The notes: generated by a model not told the origin, from the sequence alone. Shown: positions 10,501 to 21,550, counted from the stretch's first letter. The stretch: 64,000 nucleotides of DNA from Coenobita brevimanus (GCA_032717465.1 CM064632.1:23950965-24014964); one strand, 5' to 3'. Program-made: numbers and translations.

Positions 10501-11820
10501 CCAAATCGCGTCACTCTGTTGACCGTTGCAACACCGCAAGATCTGATTCGTAGTCAAGATGTTGTCCAAGAGCAACAGACTGACTCAACACTTGCCTCAG
10601 TGCGTAAGAAGCTGGAGGGTAAAGTGATTGAGTATTCACGGGGAGGACAAGCCAGGTTCCTTCGTAAGCGAAGATGGCTGTACCGTGAGTCACAGACACC
10701 CCAGGGTGAGGTTCGACTGCAGTTTGTCGTTCCTGCAAAGTATCGCTGAGTAGTTTTTCAATTAGGTCATTGTTCAGCAATGGGAGGTCACATGGGTCAA
10801 AAGAAGACCTCTGACCGCATCCATGCTGACTTTTTCTGGCCAGGAATGGGACGGGAAATAACTAGGCTCGTACGTTCCTGCGATGTATGTCAGCGTACCA
10901 CTGACCGGGGACGTGTCCGTCCTGCGCCATTGAAACCAATGCCCATAATCTCTGAACCATTCGAGAGAGTAGCAGTTGACATAGTTGGGCCAATCTCCCC
11001 TAGGGCTAGTGATGGATCAAAGTATATCCTCACTATTGTTGATTTCAACATACGGTGGCCTGAAGCCATGGCCCTTAAAAATATAGAGGCCGTCACTGCT
11101 GCTGAGGCATTAATTGAAGTGTTCTTTCGTGTAGGTATCCCTAAGGAGGTCTTAAGCGACTGAGGTTCGCAGTTCACTTCAGCAATGATGAACAAAGCGA
11201 TCAGGTTGCTGTCCATCCGAGGCTTACGGACTACGCCGTATCATCCCATGTGTAACGGGTTGTGTGAGAGGTTCAACGGGACTCTCAAGAAGATGTTGAG
11301 GCGCATGACCACCGAACAGCCAAAGGAATGGCCACGGTTCATTGCTCCTCTTCTATTTGCTTATCAAGAAGCCCCACAGCATTCATTGAAATTCTCACCC
11401 TTTGAACTGGTGTATGGAAGGTCGGTCCGGGGCCCACTTCAAGTCCTTCGTGAGTTATGGGACGATGAAGAACCCGACCCTGAAGTCAAGACCACCTACA
11501 CCTACATCCTTGATTTGGCTGACCACCTTCAGTCGATGTGCGAGTTAGCTAAGGAAGAACTGATCAAGGCGCATGAAGTTCAAAAGGCTTATTATGATAA
11601 GAAGGCAAAGCTTCGAAGGTTTAGTCCAGGCGATAAATGCTTGGTATTACTCCCCACTGCCCAGAACAAGTTGTTAGCACAGTGGAAGGGTCCATATGAC
11701 ATAGTTGAGCGCATCTCACACCTCAACTATGTAATTCAGATGGGGAATCTTCGTAAGAGGTTCCACGTTAACATGTTGAAGGCTTATCATGAGTCAAACC
11801 CCGAGGAGGCTGGCCTATGA
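10501..11820 (+). pseudogene. Element A integrase, located upstream of RT
   Basis: Same frame. The N-terminal HHCC zinc-binding domain spans about 10750-10895 (GHC..GGHMG ... FFWPGMGREI ... CDVCQ). The catalytic core has all three acidic residues: Asp at 10978-10980 (VAVDIVGP), Asp at 11158-11160 (VLSD) and Glu at 11266-11268 (GLCERFNG), with the last two 35 residues apart (D-D-35-E). C-terminally, WKGPYDIVERISHLNYVI and HVNMLKAYH form the GPY/F module typical of Gypsy integrases. Three TGA codons break it: 10747-10749, 11161-11163 (Arg in element C, SDRGS) and 11818-11820. Placing a Gypsy-type integrase before RT defines the Gmr1-like order. Confidence 0.85.
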
Positions 11821-13340
11821 GTGGCTGATGACAGTGACCAGCCACTGCAAGGAATTGGGGCAGCTGCGGTGATCCCAGCTGATCACCATGATGATGAGCC
11901 CTTAACCATTCAGTCTGACCAGGAGGAGACTGTTGGAGATGTCCTACTTAACCCTGACTTAGCAGTAGGAGACCAAAATGCCTTAAGGTCACTGCTCTGT
12001 CAGTATGCTGATGTCTTCTCAGACCAACCTAGACTTGCAAAGGTAGCGTGTCATAAAATTGAGGTGACCAGCAATGCTCCCGTAAAGGTTAAGTCATATC
12101 CGATTCCCATGCGACTACTAGACGCAGTAGACAAGGAAATTGCCGACATGGAGACTGCAGGCATTATCGAAAAGTCCTCATCTCCTTACTGTAGTCCAAT
12201 GGTAGTAGTTCGCAAGAAAGATGGTGGAGTCAGGATTTGTGGCGATTATAGGAGGCTAAATGCAATCACCAAAGTGGATGCTGAGCCAATGGGTGACCAT
12301 ATTGCCATCTTCTCCAAGCTGGCAGGGTCACGATATTTCACGAAGCTCGATCTAGCAAAGGGATTCTTCCAGATTCCCCTTCATCCTGAGAGTTGTCAGT
12401 TCACTGCCTTTGCTACTCCTAGGGGGTTGTACCAGTATAAAGTCCTACTGTTTGGACTTACCAATTCCCCAGCAGTATTTAATCGTGCCATGAGACAAGT
12501 GCTCCATGGTATTGTAGGAGTAGAAATGTTCGTTGACGATGTTCTCATTCATTCTGCCACGTTGGAGGAGCACCTCAGACTCTTGGAAGTCGTTTTCAGC
12601 AGACTCCAGAGTTTCAACATGACTGTGAAGCCTACCAAGTGTAGAATTGCGCACAGTGAGGTGGAGTTCCTCGGAAATATCGTTGGCAACAATCACTGCA
12701 GGTATCAGGGTGATAAGATTAGAAAGGTTAAGGAAGCCCCAAGACCCGTGACCTGGAAACAGGTTAGGGCATTCCTCAGCCTAGTGGGTATTATAGAAGT
12801 TTTGTCCCCAACTTTGCCCTCATTGCTCAGCCGTTGTACGAGACGCTACGGAAACATGCTCCAAACACCATCGGATGGGGAGAAGCGCAAGAGAGATCTT
12901 TTGCCACCCTCAAGAATATGCTATGCAAGCAGCCTATCTTGCAGTTGCCTGATTCCAATAAACCTTTCATATTACGCACAGATGCATCACAGGATGGAGT
13001 AGGTGCTGTATTAATGCACGAATCGGAAGGTGGAATCTTCCCAGTGGCATATCACAGCCATAAGCTAAAACCTGCTGAGAGGAATTACAGCACTGTTGAG
13101 AAGGAACTCTTGACCGTGGTTGATGGTGTTAAGAAATACTACTACTATTTATATGGAGCACCATTTACTCTGGAAACTGATCATATGCCGCTCACTAGTC
13201 TTAGTACAACTAAAACGGCCAATGCAAGATTGACATGCTGGACACTGTATTTGCAACAGTTTAACCTTGTTGTGAGATACATCAAGGGAAGTGACAATGC
13301 AGGTGCAGACCTGATGTCTCGCCTGCTAACTGATGACTAA
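11821..13340 (+). pseudogene. Element A reverse transcriptase and RNase H
   Basis: RT follows integrase in the same frame. ICGDYRRLNAIT (about 12240), FTKLDLAKGFFQIPL (about 12340, first catalytic Asp), FGLTNSPAVFNRAM, and FVDDVLIHS with the Asp pair at 12535-12540. Around 12788-12793 one T appears lost, where GYYRSF is expected, moving the remainder to another frame. RNase H then runs to TAA 13338-13340 with catalytic acids at 12981-12983 (RTDASQ), 13098-13100 (TVEKELL) and 13179-13181 (ETDHMPL), and a terminal GADLMSRL. RT and RNase H copy the RNA genome into DNA. No env-like frame follows. Confidence 0.85.
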
Positions 13341-14625
13341 CACGGGTAACTTGTACACTGGATTCTGGAAGGCATCCTCAGAGATTTACATAATCCAAGG
13401 ACCAGCCTAGTTTCCATATCTGGATTCGCGAGCCCTCTGTGGCCATGAACTCTTTTGAATTCATTGTTAATAGTGTACCAGTAAGACCTGACGTCTCGCC
13501 CGTTGGTCCCACAGGACACATTATGTCCAAGATCTGTATACACGTGTTCCGTAGTTTAAGGGGGGAAAGTTCGAGAACCCGCAGAGGCGACCAGAGCCTG
13601 TGTCTGTGGACACACGAGCCCGAGTTTGCGTAAGGATTCTCAGCTGCCCCGATATTGTATATACATATGTACTCTAGGCTAAAGGGGGGAAGTCTGAGGA
13701 CCCGTGTACAGTCTGAGGCTGTGTCTGCGTTCACACGAGCCCGAGTTTGCACAAGGATTCTCAGCTCCCCGATATTAATATAAGTACTGTAGGTTAAGGG
13801 GGAAGTTTGAGAGAGAACCCCACAGAGGCGACCCGAGGCTGTGTCTGCGGACACACGAGCCTGAGTTTGCATAAGGATTCTCAACTTGCCGACACTAATC
13901 GTAAGTGTAGAGTTAAGTTTAACCAGTAAACTACAAGAGTCCTCGAGACCAACGGCGTCCAGGGACTACGTTTCCTGGTTAATAATGTACCTAATAAATT
14001 AATGGCGACCTCGAAAGTACGAAGCTTAGGCTGTCACTCGTATTTTTCAGCTAAAGCGTACCTTTCGTAGCATGTACTGATTGCTAGGCAGAGAGAGTAA
14101 TTGTAATGTAATAAGAATTTTTGTCTCATTGACACTTTTGATGCTCCACCTTAATTGATTTTGCAGGTACAGTGATGGGTGTAGCAGTTTTGCTGTGTGG
14201 GCCAGCTGATCGTCTGCCGCACGCTGCCGCCTCTTCTCCACTGCCTTCGTCGTCGCCATATTATTAATATCTACTGTATCATTTTACACGTAGGTACAGT
14301 TAAACTACAACTGTCACACCTACACCGTGTATCACATACACCACGCTACACAACAATTAGTTGTCAGTGTAAATGTAGCGAACTTTCGCTCAGTTTGACC
14401 TGAGTACAGGATTTTCACCATCGTCACAGTTTTTTCCCTCAAGCTTGCCTCTATTAACGTAAATACGAGGTTCTTACGCTCATTAGCGATAGTGATTTTC
14501 TCCTGTAGCAGGATAGCACACACACCACAGTGTGAATCTTGTGTGACTGAGTTAGGATGTGTACATATATATATATCCACAAATATTTTCCCATAAGGAA
14601 AAAATTTCATTTTGAAGGGGCGTAA
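13341..14625 (+). other. Element A 3' untranslated region and polypurine tract
   Basis: About 1.3 kb without an open frame of note. It contains three tandem ~120-bp repeats (13553-13905) and ends in GAAGGGGCGTAA just before the LTR at 14626, which serves as the plus-strand primer. Element B ends in the near-identical GATGGGGCGTAA. Region 14040-14600 matches B at 42640-42960 (minus strand). Confidence 0.75.
13553..13905 (+). repeat. Three tandem ~120-bp repeats with polypurine cores
   Basis: Units start near 13553, 13678 and 13793. Each carries TTAAGGGGGGAAAG-like purines, a GAGGCTGTGTCTGCGGACAC-like block, GAGCCYGAGTTTGC, and AAGGATTCTCAGCTGCCC, which gives a period of about 115-125 bases. 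Confidence 0.8.
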
Positions 14626-15617
14626 TGTCACGAATCAAATTCGCGACATTTTCCTTTTGTGAGAAACCACGAACTTTAGTGGAAAACTCACTGTGTATAG
14701 TTCAGTTAACCGTTTCTCTCTCCATTTCGATGGTATACTTTTTTCAAAACATTCGTCACTGTTTCAAAAGTGACCGTTCTAATGCACGTCATTAAGTGCT
14801 CTACTGAGCGATATTATTGTTTCTATATTGTTCGTCCCTGCTTGCCTCAACCGTTGGCCACGCCTTCCGGCTGGCCTGCGCATCCTACCCCACACATCGA
14901 ATTTGGGAGTCTTTTATATGTCGCGACGGAGTGTGGTTCTGTGTTCCAGTAGTGAGAGTGAGAGAAGTCTTCTAGCACCCAGACTCCACTAGATCTACAG
15001 TTCTCCAGGCTCCCACCCTTCCTTGGTGATATGCTACATTGACCAGTATTTCTTTAGTTTTTTTTTAGTTTTAAAAGAATTATTTTAGCTAGCTTTGTGA
15101 AAGAGTGAGTGAGTGCATTCCGTTTAATATGTGAATTCATTTAGCTCTACGTAACGTAAATTTATTTATTGTAATCAATAAATTTATAGTTCTTTCCTTT
15201 GAGCTTATTTGTTATTTGTGTTTATTTCACCACGAGCTTCTTTAGTCTGCTTATCTTAGCTCGCACAACTTACTTATTTTTCATAACTGTACTTAAAGCA
15301 GTGCTTTCATATTAATTCTGAAATCCGTTGTGCTAGCTAGGGGTTAAGCTTCAGCAAAAACCTGTCTGTTATTAATATTAAATATTGATTGTCAGGGGGT
15401 AAAAACTCTCAGGGGCCTGCAGTACCGACTGTACAGCATTTGTGAGTATTTATCTCCGCTGTGTACTGTAGAGAGAGACAGCGTTAATTCTCATCTTTTG
15501 AGAATCGGCAGTCAGCCGGAATAAAATGGCGATCTATTTGCCATAAATTTATTAATCATTAAACTTCAATTAAATTTTGGATTACACACATTCATAAATT
15601 ACAAAACCCCGTTGACA
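14626..15617 (+). repeat. Element A 3' LTR
   Basis: 992 bases, same ends as the 5' LTR. It differs by scattered transitions, a few single-base indels and a 4-base GAGT expansion near 15108. The target duplication AAGGG follows at 15618-15622. Confidence 0.9.
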
Positions 15618-15880
15618 AAGGGCCAGGAGAGAAGGGGAGACGGGAAGGGACGGGAGAGAGAGGAGAGGCGGGGGGGACGAAGAAATAAACGAAGAGGAAG
15701 ATAGGGAAGGGGATGAGGGAAGGAGAAGAAGAAAAGGGGATGAGGGACTGAGAAAAAAGGGGATGAGGGACTGAGAAAAAAGGGAAAGGGATGAGGGAAG
15801 GGGAGAGACAGGGAAGTGGGGAGGGACGAGGAAGAAAGGGGAGAAGAGGACGGAGAGAGTGATAGTGTATTAGAGTATTG
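15618..15880. repeat. GA-rich purine tract, right flank of element A
   Basis: Continuation of the purine tract at 7085-7284, with GGGATGAGGGA-like repeats of about 20-25 bases. Confidence 0.8.
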
Positions 15881-15960
15881 GACAATATTAAAACATGGAA
15901 ATTGAATTAACGGTCATAGTAAAAAATATTAGCAAGGTTCCCACTGTTGATTCTATTTGG

Positions 15961-15961
<1 letters not shown>

Positions 15962-16033
<72 letters not shown>

Positions 16034-16040
16034 GCGCGCG

Positions 16041-16093
<53 letters not shown>
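15962..16093. repeat. (CA)n-(CGCA)n-(CG)n-(CA)n alternating pyrimidine/purine block
   Basis: About 130 bases of uninterrupted alternation: CA units, then CGCA units, then about nine CG units, then CA units again. All frames stay open, giving artefactual Thr/His and Cys/Val peptides. Confidence 0.95.
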
Positions 16094-16094
<1 letters not shown>

Positions 16095-17040
16095 AAAGAA
16101 ATATATTCAAACAACTGTTCTTGACCAGGCTGTAAAATAACTAAAAATATTCCTTTTATGAAAACCAATTACTGCATCGTATCAAATACTTTGTTAGTGT
16201 AAAAAAAAAAGTGAAAAAAAAGAAAATAAAGATGATAAATGAAATGGTAGCAGCCTCCAGTACCAAATATTCCTACAAGCATCCCTCCTTCATATACCTC
16301 CTATTATACTGCATTAATTTGTCCCTACTCAGTGACGACCTCCCCTCCCACGACGTCAGCCTCCCTCACATAATGGCTACGAATATTCTTTCACTTTCAA
16401 CCATTTATGTCCTTACTCAGTAACGACACCGTCTCCCACCATACACCCACTCTTCCACCTACCTTTCCACTCATCTACCTATCCATTAACCATACACCCA
16501 TCCATCCACCTATTCAACCAGCTATACACCCATTTATCCAACTTGCCAAACAGTTTTCTCCTCTATCAACTTATTCACCCACCCATCCACAACTCTCTCT
16601 CTCTCTCTCTCTCTCTCCCCAATTTCTCAGTTTATTCTTCTTCTTTTCTCTCCTCTTCCAATACACATTATTTTTTTTCCTCGAGCATCTCTTTCCTCCT
16701 CCTCCTCTTTGTCCGCGAGAATTTAGTTTCAAAATTCGCCCTTCTCCATATTCCTCTGTTCCGTGTGTCTGCTGTTTGTGTTTGTCTCCTTCTCCTCTTT
16801 CTTTTCAGTGTCTAAAATTCTAGTTCCTCCACCTTCAATCCCTCCTCCATAAGCTCACCTCTCCATGTATATACTGATTTACTGTTTCTCGAAGAAGGTA
16901 CGTTATTAAAAAATGTGATTCTGCTTTTCTCCTAAACGCTGATTAGCTAAGGATGCGTCTAGGTTTCTGAGGACAGCCACTGAAATAACACTTCACTGAT
17001 GGAGAGAACATTAGGAGGGGGAGGGCCCGGGCCGGGAGAG

Positions 17041-17043
<3 letters not shown>
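16094..17043. other. No gene; pyrimidine-rich DNA
   Basis: Includes an A-run with AAG units (16201-16230), an imperfect CACCCA/TCCACC-rich stretch (16430-16590) and a CT run (16590-16616). Frames of 70-138 codons are compositionally biased (Ser/Leu/Phe) and show no family motif. Confidence 0.5.
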
Positions 17044-17116
<73 letters not shown>

Positions 17117-17494
17117 GAGGAAAATAAAAAAGTTTGAACAAGAGGGAACGTGAGGGAAAACAGGAGAGTAGGAAAGAAAGGGAAGGATAAGAGTAATGGA
17201 AGATACAGATATGAGATAATAAAATGATATGGAAAAGATGGAAAAGTGGCATAAGAGAAAGATGAGAAGGGAAAAAACGATAAATGAAAAGCACATATAG
17301 AGGTAGACTGTTAGACATACATACATACAGACAGACATATATAAATACATACAAACATACATATATACAGACAGACAGACAGATAGACAGAGAAAGAGAC
17401 AGAGAGAGCAAGGGGCAGACAGACAGACAGACACAGGTAGTCGAAACATTTTTTACCGTTGAAAGGAGGTGGTCTTGTCCTACGACCTACGACT

Positions 17495-17543
<49 letters not shown>

Positions 17544-17641
17544 ATCTCTCTCTCTCTCTGAGTTTCTCGTTATTTGCTTTTCCCAATACTCCTTTTTCCT
17601 TTATCAGTTTTCTTGTCTGCAATTTTTTTTTTATTCCACAC

Positions 17642-17702
<61 letters not shown>

Positions 17703-17940
17703 TTGAGTTTCTCGTTATTTGTTTTTCCCAATACTCTTTTTTCTTTTCTTTCATCAGTTCTCTTGCCACTGTGCATTTTCTTTTGACTCCACTCTTTCCT
17801 TCCTCTCTTTCACTCCACATTCTTTGTTTTTACTTGTATTTCTTAGCTGGACATTTTCGTTCCCTGTACATCTCCTTTCTATTTGATTTCGTTTCATTAA
17901 TTCATCTCCCTCTCTCTCTCTCTCTCTTGACATCAAGCTA
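17044..17940. repeat. Microsatellite cluster: (GA)n, (CAGA)/(CATA)n, (CA)n, (CT)n
   Basis: GA 17044-17115; ACAT/CAGA mixtures 17310-17435; CA 17496-17541; CT 17551-17560 and 17648-17698. A ~60-base segment beginning GAGTTTCTCGTTATTTG occurs twice, at 17560 and 17705, on either side of the CT run, so the CT run sits inside a short duplication. Confidence 0.85.
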
Positions 17941-18021
17941 TGACATGCGTACATATATGCACAGGAACGTACGAGTGTACATGTATTTACCGCATTTATG
18001 GACATACTAGAAAAAAATAGT

Positions 18022-18238
18022 GCTGCTTTAATTCTGACTTGGCTCCGATTTTCGTCCGTTTGCAACTTATTTCGCATAGGACAGTAGCAGAAAAAGACAC
18101 TGCTACGGCTCTACATCTTTTCCACAGCACTTTTCGTAACGAGGGCTATATTCAAGAGTTAATATACTGTTACAAATTAGGAATCAGTATGGAGAGATGG
18201 CAGTTTTAGGCCAAGTTAGCGTAAAATGGGTATAGTCA
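18022..18238 (+). mobile_element. MITE family 1, copy 1
   Basis: About 215-bp non-coding repeat. The right end CCAAGTTAGCGTAAAATGGG plus TATAG is the inverse of the family left end (CTATACT..TTTTAC.CTAACTTGG). Internal landmarks are TTTTCGTCCGTTTGCAACTT, CTCTACATCTTTTCCACAGC and GGAGAGATGGCAGTTTT. Confidence 0.65.
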
Positions 18239-18460
18239 CTTCACCACGATGACGTACTTTTCATTTTATACTTACTAGCACCATATAATTACGAGACTTT
18301 TCGAATTAGAGTAAGTAAATTATAGATGAGAATCCTTGTTATCCCCCTCACTACAAGGGTACTCGGGCTGAAGGGGTTATGACTGCATTGGAAATTGTAT
18401 CATAATTTTTAGCCTCACTGTACTTAGTATCATTTTCAGCTGCCATTTAAAACATTATAA
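18239..18460. other. No gene seen
   Basis: Includes a fragment of the TTAA-bounded family near 18345-18380 (CCCCCTCACTACAAGGG then GCTGAAGGGGTTATGA). Confidence 0.4.
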
Positions 18461-18556
18461 AGGACATTTAAGTCGTGTAAGGGCATTTAATTCGTGCACG
18501 GGCATTTAATTCGTGTAAGGGCATTTATTTTGTGTAAGGGCATTTATTTTGTGTAA
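18461..18556 (+). repeat. 19-bp minisatellite, 5 copies
   Basis: Unit GGGCATTTAATTCGTGTAA. The five copies run 18461-18556; the last two share TTATTTTG in place of TTAATTCG. No coding meaning seen. Confidence 0.9.
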
Positions 18557-18710
18557 GGTACATCTTCTCCCTATTTTCCAGTAAGGCTGGTTGCAGGAGG
18601 GCCCAGAGGAAGGACATTTTTCTGCTTGACTATACTGATCTTCATGTTAGTTGTCTTACTATAATGATCAGACCGTCTTAAAAGAAGGCTATGGTTTGTG
18701 TGGTTTGGGT

Positions 18711-18715
<5 letters not shown>

Positions 18716-18759
<44 letters not shown>

Positions 18760-19492
18760 CGTCACGTCTTTAAATAGCGCCTCAATATCTCTCCCTCTCG
18801 TTATCTCCCAATTCCGTCACCTCTCTCGCTGCCTCCCCTCTGACACACTCTCTGCCTCCCTCCTGCCTCTCCTCTGCTTCACTGTTTCCACTCCGCCTTA
18901 CCCCCTACCTCCCCTGTGCCTCACTCACTAGCCTACATCATTACCTGCCTGTCCATCACCACCACCGCCGTCACCTACCTGCCTGCCTGTCTTCCTGCCT
19001 TCTTTTTGTCATTTCTGCCTCTCGTATACCTCTGCCTACCCCCTTCTCATTCTACTCCCTCTCTCCATACCTATGCTTATTTCTTCCTCATTCTGCCTTT
19101 CTTCCTGCCTGCCTTTCTTCTCTTTGTCCGGTTTTCTATTCCCATACCTCTGCCTACTTCCTTCTTATTCTTCCTTTCTGCCTCCCTGTCTCTCTCTCTT
19201 CCCATACTTCTGTCTGCCCCCTCCTCATTGTGTCTGGGTGTCTGCCTTCTTCTTGTCCCCAGTGCCTGCCTGCCTCTCTGCCTGCCTCCCTCTTCTCCTC
19301 TCTGCCTGCTTTCCTCTAGTTCTGCCTTCTTACCTCACTCATATCCTCCCTTCCTGCTGACCCTGCCTACTAGCCTGCCTGCCTCACTCATTCTGCCTAC
19401 CTTCCTCTCTCTCTTGCCCTCCCTGCCTGCCTAGCTCTCTCTTATCTAGCCTGTCTGATTTCAGTCTGCCTTATCTGTTTTCCTATCGCCCT

Positions 19493-19522
<30 letters not shown>
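18716..19522. repeat. CT run and CTGCCT-rich pyrimidine tract
   Basis: A CT run (18716-18757), then about 700 bases of pyrimidine-rich DNA with frequent CTGCCTGC and TTCCTGCC words, ending in a second CT run (19497-19522). The 172-codon Pro/Leu/Ser frame at 18916-19434 follows from composition. Confidence 0.7.
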
Positions 19523-19529
<7 letters not shown>

Positions 19530-19599
19530 CTTTTCGTTTTCCTTCCTTAATACTCTTTTACCAAAATCTCTCCACTGTACGTAATACCACGACTAAACT

Positions 19600-19910
19600 A
19601 AAGATGATGATGATGACGGATGAATACTGAATGATGGATGACGATGACGATGATGACGTCAATGGTAATGATGATGATGATGATGATGGATGAAACTGAA
19701 TGAGGGATTACGATGTTGATGATGGCGATCATGACAATGCAGCTGCAGCTGCTGCTGCTGCTGATGATGATGATGGGTGAATAATGAATGACGGGTGGAC
19801 GATGACGATTATGACGGTAATCATGACGATGATGCTGATGAAGACAATGATGACGATGATATGATGATGATGGTGATGGCGATCATAAAGATGATAATGA
19901 CGACGACGAC

Positions 19911-19946
<36 letters not shown>

Positions 19947-19977
19947 AATGATAATGATGAAAATGATGATGACGGCA
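19600..19977. repeat. GAT/GAC trinucleotide array
   Basis: Imperfect GATGAC, GATGAT and GACGAC runs. A sub-unit of about 65-100 bases (GGATGAA-ACTGAATGA then GATGA units) appears three times near 19618, 19687 and 19775, suggesting an older higher-order duplication. The acidic/Met peptides encoded are artefacts. Confidence 0.75.
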
Positions 19978-20172
19978 CTAAAATTCGTCCACATTAACCT
20001 GGCTGAGATTTTCGTCATTCTGCTGCTTAATTCACGTCGCTCGATGGTGGAATAAGATAATATTACGGCTCTACATTCTCTCCGTAATCTTCTTCGTGAC
20101 TAGTCCAACATTATAGTGCTGATCTAAGTGTAAAATTAATACTGGAGAGATGGTAATGGGACTGACCATAAA
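19978..20172 (+). mobile_element. MITE family 1, copy 2
   Basis: ACATTAACCTGGCTGAGATT at the left, GGCTCTACATTCTCTCC in the middle and ACTGGAGAGATGGTAATGG near the right. The right terminal inverted repeat is eroded. Confidence 0.55.
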
Positions 20173-20369
20173 ACTTTCCTGTCCAACAATCTCCTTTTTT
20201 CTCTGTCTTTCTCGTTCCGTCTGTGTACCTTCCACTCTCCATCCCTACCCACTTGGTCTACCTGCTGCCTTATCTCCCTACCTCCCTACCGACGTACGGT
20301 ACCTTCCTACCTACCTACCTACCTCCTTACCTATGAACTTTGCAGCCTCATACCACTATGCCTACTACC

Positions 20370-20510
20370 CTCACCAAAACCACCATTACTACTACAACTA
20401 CTACTACAACTGCTACTACTACCACCACCACCACTACTACTACTACTAATACTACTACTACTACGGTCAATACTGCTACCACTATTACTACTACTACTAA
20501 TTCTCCTGCT
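20370..20510. repeat. ACT/ACC trinucleotide array
   Basis: Imperfect CTACTA and CCACCA units, about 140 bases. The preceding 20290-20330 has CCTACCTAC units. Confidence 0.9.
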
Positions 20511-20648
20511 GCTCCTGCAGCGATTAGATATCTGTAACAGGAAAGACCCAACTAATGTTATAATTATGAAGCAAAATGACAAAGCCAAATGTAATGAAAA
20601 CTGCAGGAAAGTTCTGCAACAAAAGCAGACTGCAGTTCGTTTATAAAC

Positions 20649-20649
<1 letters not shown>

Positions 20650-20736
<87 letters not shown>

Positions 20737-20762
20737 GCACGCACACGCGCGCGCGCGCGCGC
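20650..20762. repeat. (CA)n-(CGCA)n-(CG)n alternating block
   Basis: About 80 bases of CA, then CGCA/CACG, then CG units. Same composition gradient as the block at 15962, but ending in CG. Confidence 0.95.
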
Positions 20763-21402
20763 GACATCAGATCTTACGGAAAGTAGCTTTAACGAGAACG
20801 AATATAAATTAGGCTTCCTTCTGGCTCCACAGTATTCCCCTTCCCCATTCACCCAAACACCCTCCTCTCTTCACCCTACCGCTCTCTCCTTCTCTCCTTT
20901 CCTCCAGTACTTCTTCCCCTCTGCTTACCTCCTTACTGATCTCTACACCCCTCTGCTCTCCCCTTCTTGCCTCTTTACTTCCCTCACTTCCTTAAATATT
21001 ATTACTATTTGCCTTCCCTCTACCTTCCCGTCGCATCCTTCCGTATTATTCTCTGTATTCCTCCCCTTTCTCTTCACAGCTTCCTCTATCTCATCCGCCC
21101 TCCAAAACTTCTTCCCCTCTGCTTCCCTGCCTCACCTCCCCCTCTCCCCTCCCTCTCCCTCGCCCACTCTTTTCCTCCTCTCTAATACCCACAGTACTCA
21201 TTCTCTCTTCTCTCTTGCTCTCCTTTTTACCCTCGTTAAACCCAATTTCTTCATGTCTGTAGGCCCATTGCTTCCATCCCCCCTCCTTGCCCCTGGCCCT
21301 CTCTGTTACTCTAATACCTCTACGCTTACTCACCCCTACGCTCACTGAACTCCCATATCTAACTCCCTTATCAACCACTCCCTCTCTCCCAGTCCTCCCC
21401 TC

Positions 21403-21436
<34 letters not shown>

Positions 21437-21440
21437 CCTG
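20763..21440. other. No gene; pyrimidine-rich DNA
   Basis: C/T-rich with CTTCCCCTCTGC and CTCTCTTC words, ending in a CT run (21405-21432). Frames up to 148 codons reflect composition. Confidence 0.5.
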
Positions 21441-21550
21441 GAATACAGTGGTCACTCGTAATCGGTACCAATAAAACCTGGAGAATTAAAACGGCGAGAG
21501 AAAATGTTAAACATATCGATAAAATTATAGTCTGCATAACACAACACCAA

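Larger units (their letters stand above)
7285..15617 (+). mobile_element. Element A: complete, decayed Ty3/Gypsy element with INT before RT (Gmr1-type order)
   Basis: An 8.33 kb LTR retrotransposon bounded by direct repeats of 989 and 992 bases, each starting TGTCAC and ending TGACA, with a perfect 5-bp target duplication AAGGG. Order inside: TGGCGACC primer-binding site, gag, protease, integrase, reverse transcriptase, RNase H, long 3' UTR with tandem repeats, short polypurine tract, LTR. Gag and pol occupy one reading frame from 8695 to about 12790, broken by six TGA codons and one TAA, then by a one-base shift before RNase H. Domain motifs are Gypsy-type, but integrase precedes RT, as in the Gmr1 branch. 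The LTRs differ at roughly 30 sites by my count by eye (about 3%), so the insertion is not very recent. Unlikely to be active. Confidence 0.9.

Noticed and set aside
8695..11820. Programmed UGA recoding (selenocysteine or alternative code) in element A
   Set aside because: Positions compare to Arg or Trp in B and C, and frameshifts also exist; CpG decay explains it better. No SECIS-like structure was sought or seen.
13378..13884. 168-codon minus-strand frame in element A
   Set aside because: Lies antisense in the tandem 3' UTR repeats and repeats itself with them.
13341..14625. env-like third gene downstream of RNase H in element A
   Set aside because: No open frame of sufficient length, no signal peptide or membrane segment; only repeats and UTR.
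19795..20055. Acidic Asp/Met frame that could be a secreted acidic protein
   Set aside because: Composed of GAT/GAC trinucleotide expansion and then MITE family 1 sequence.
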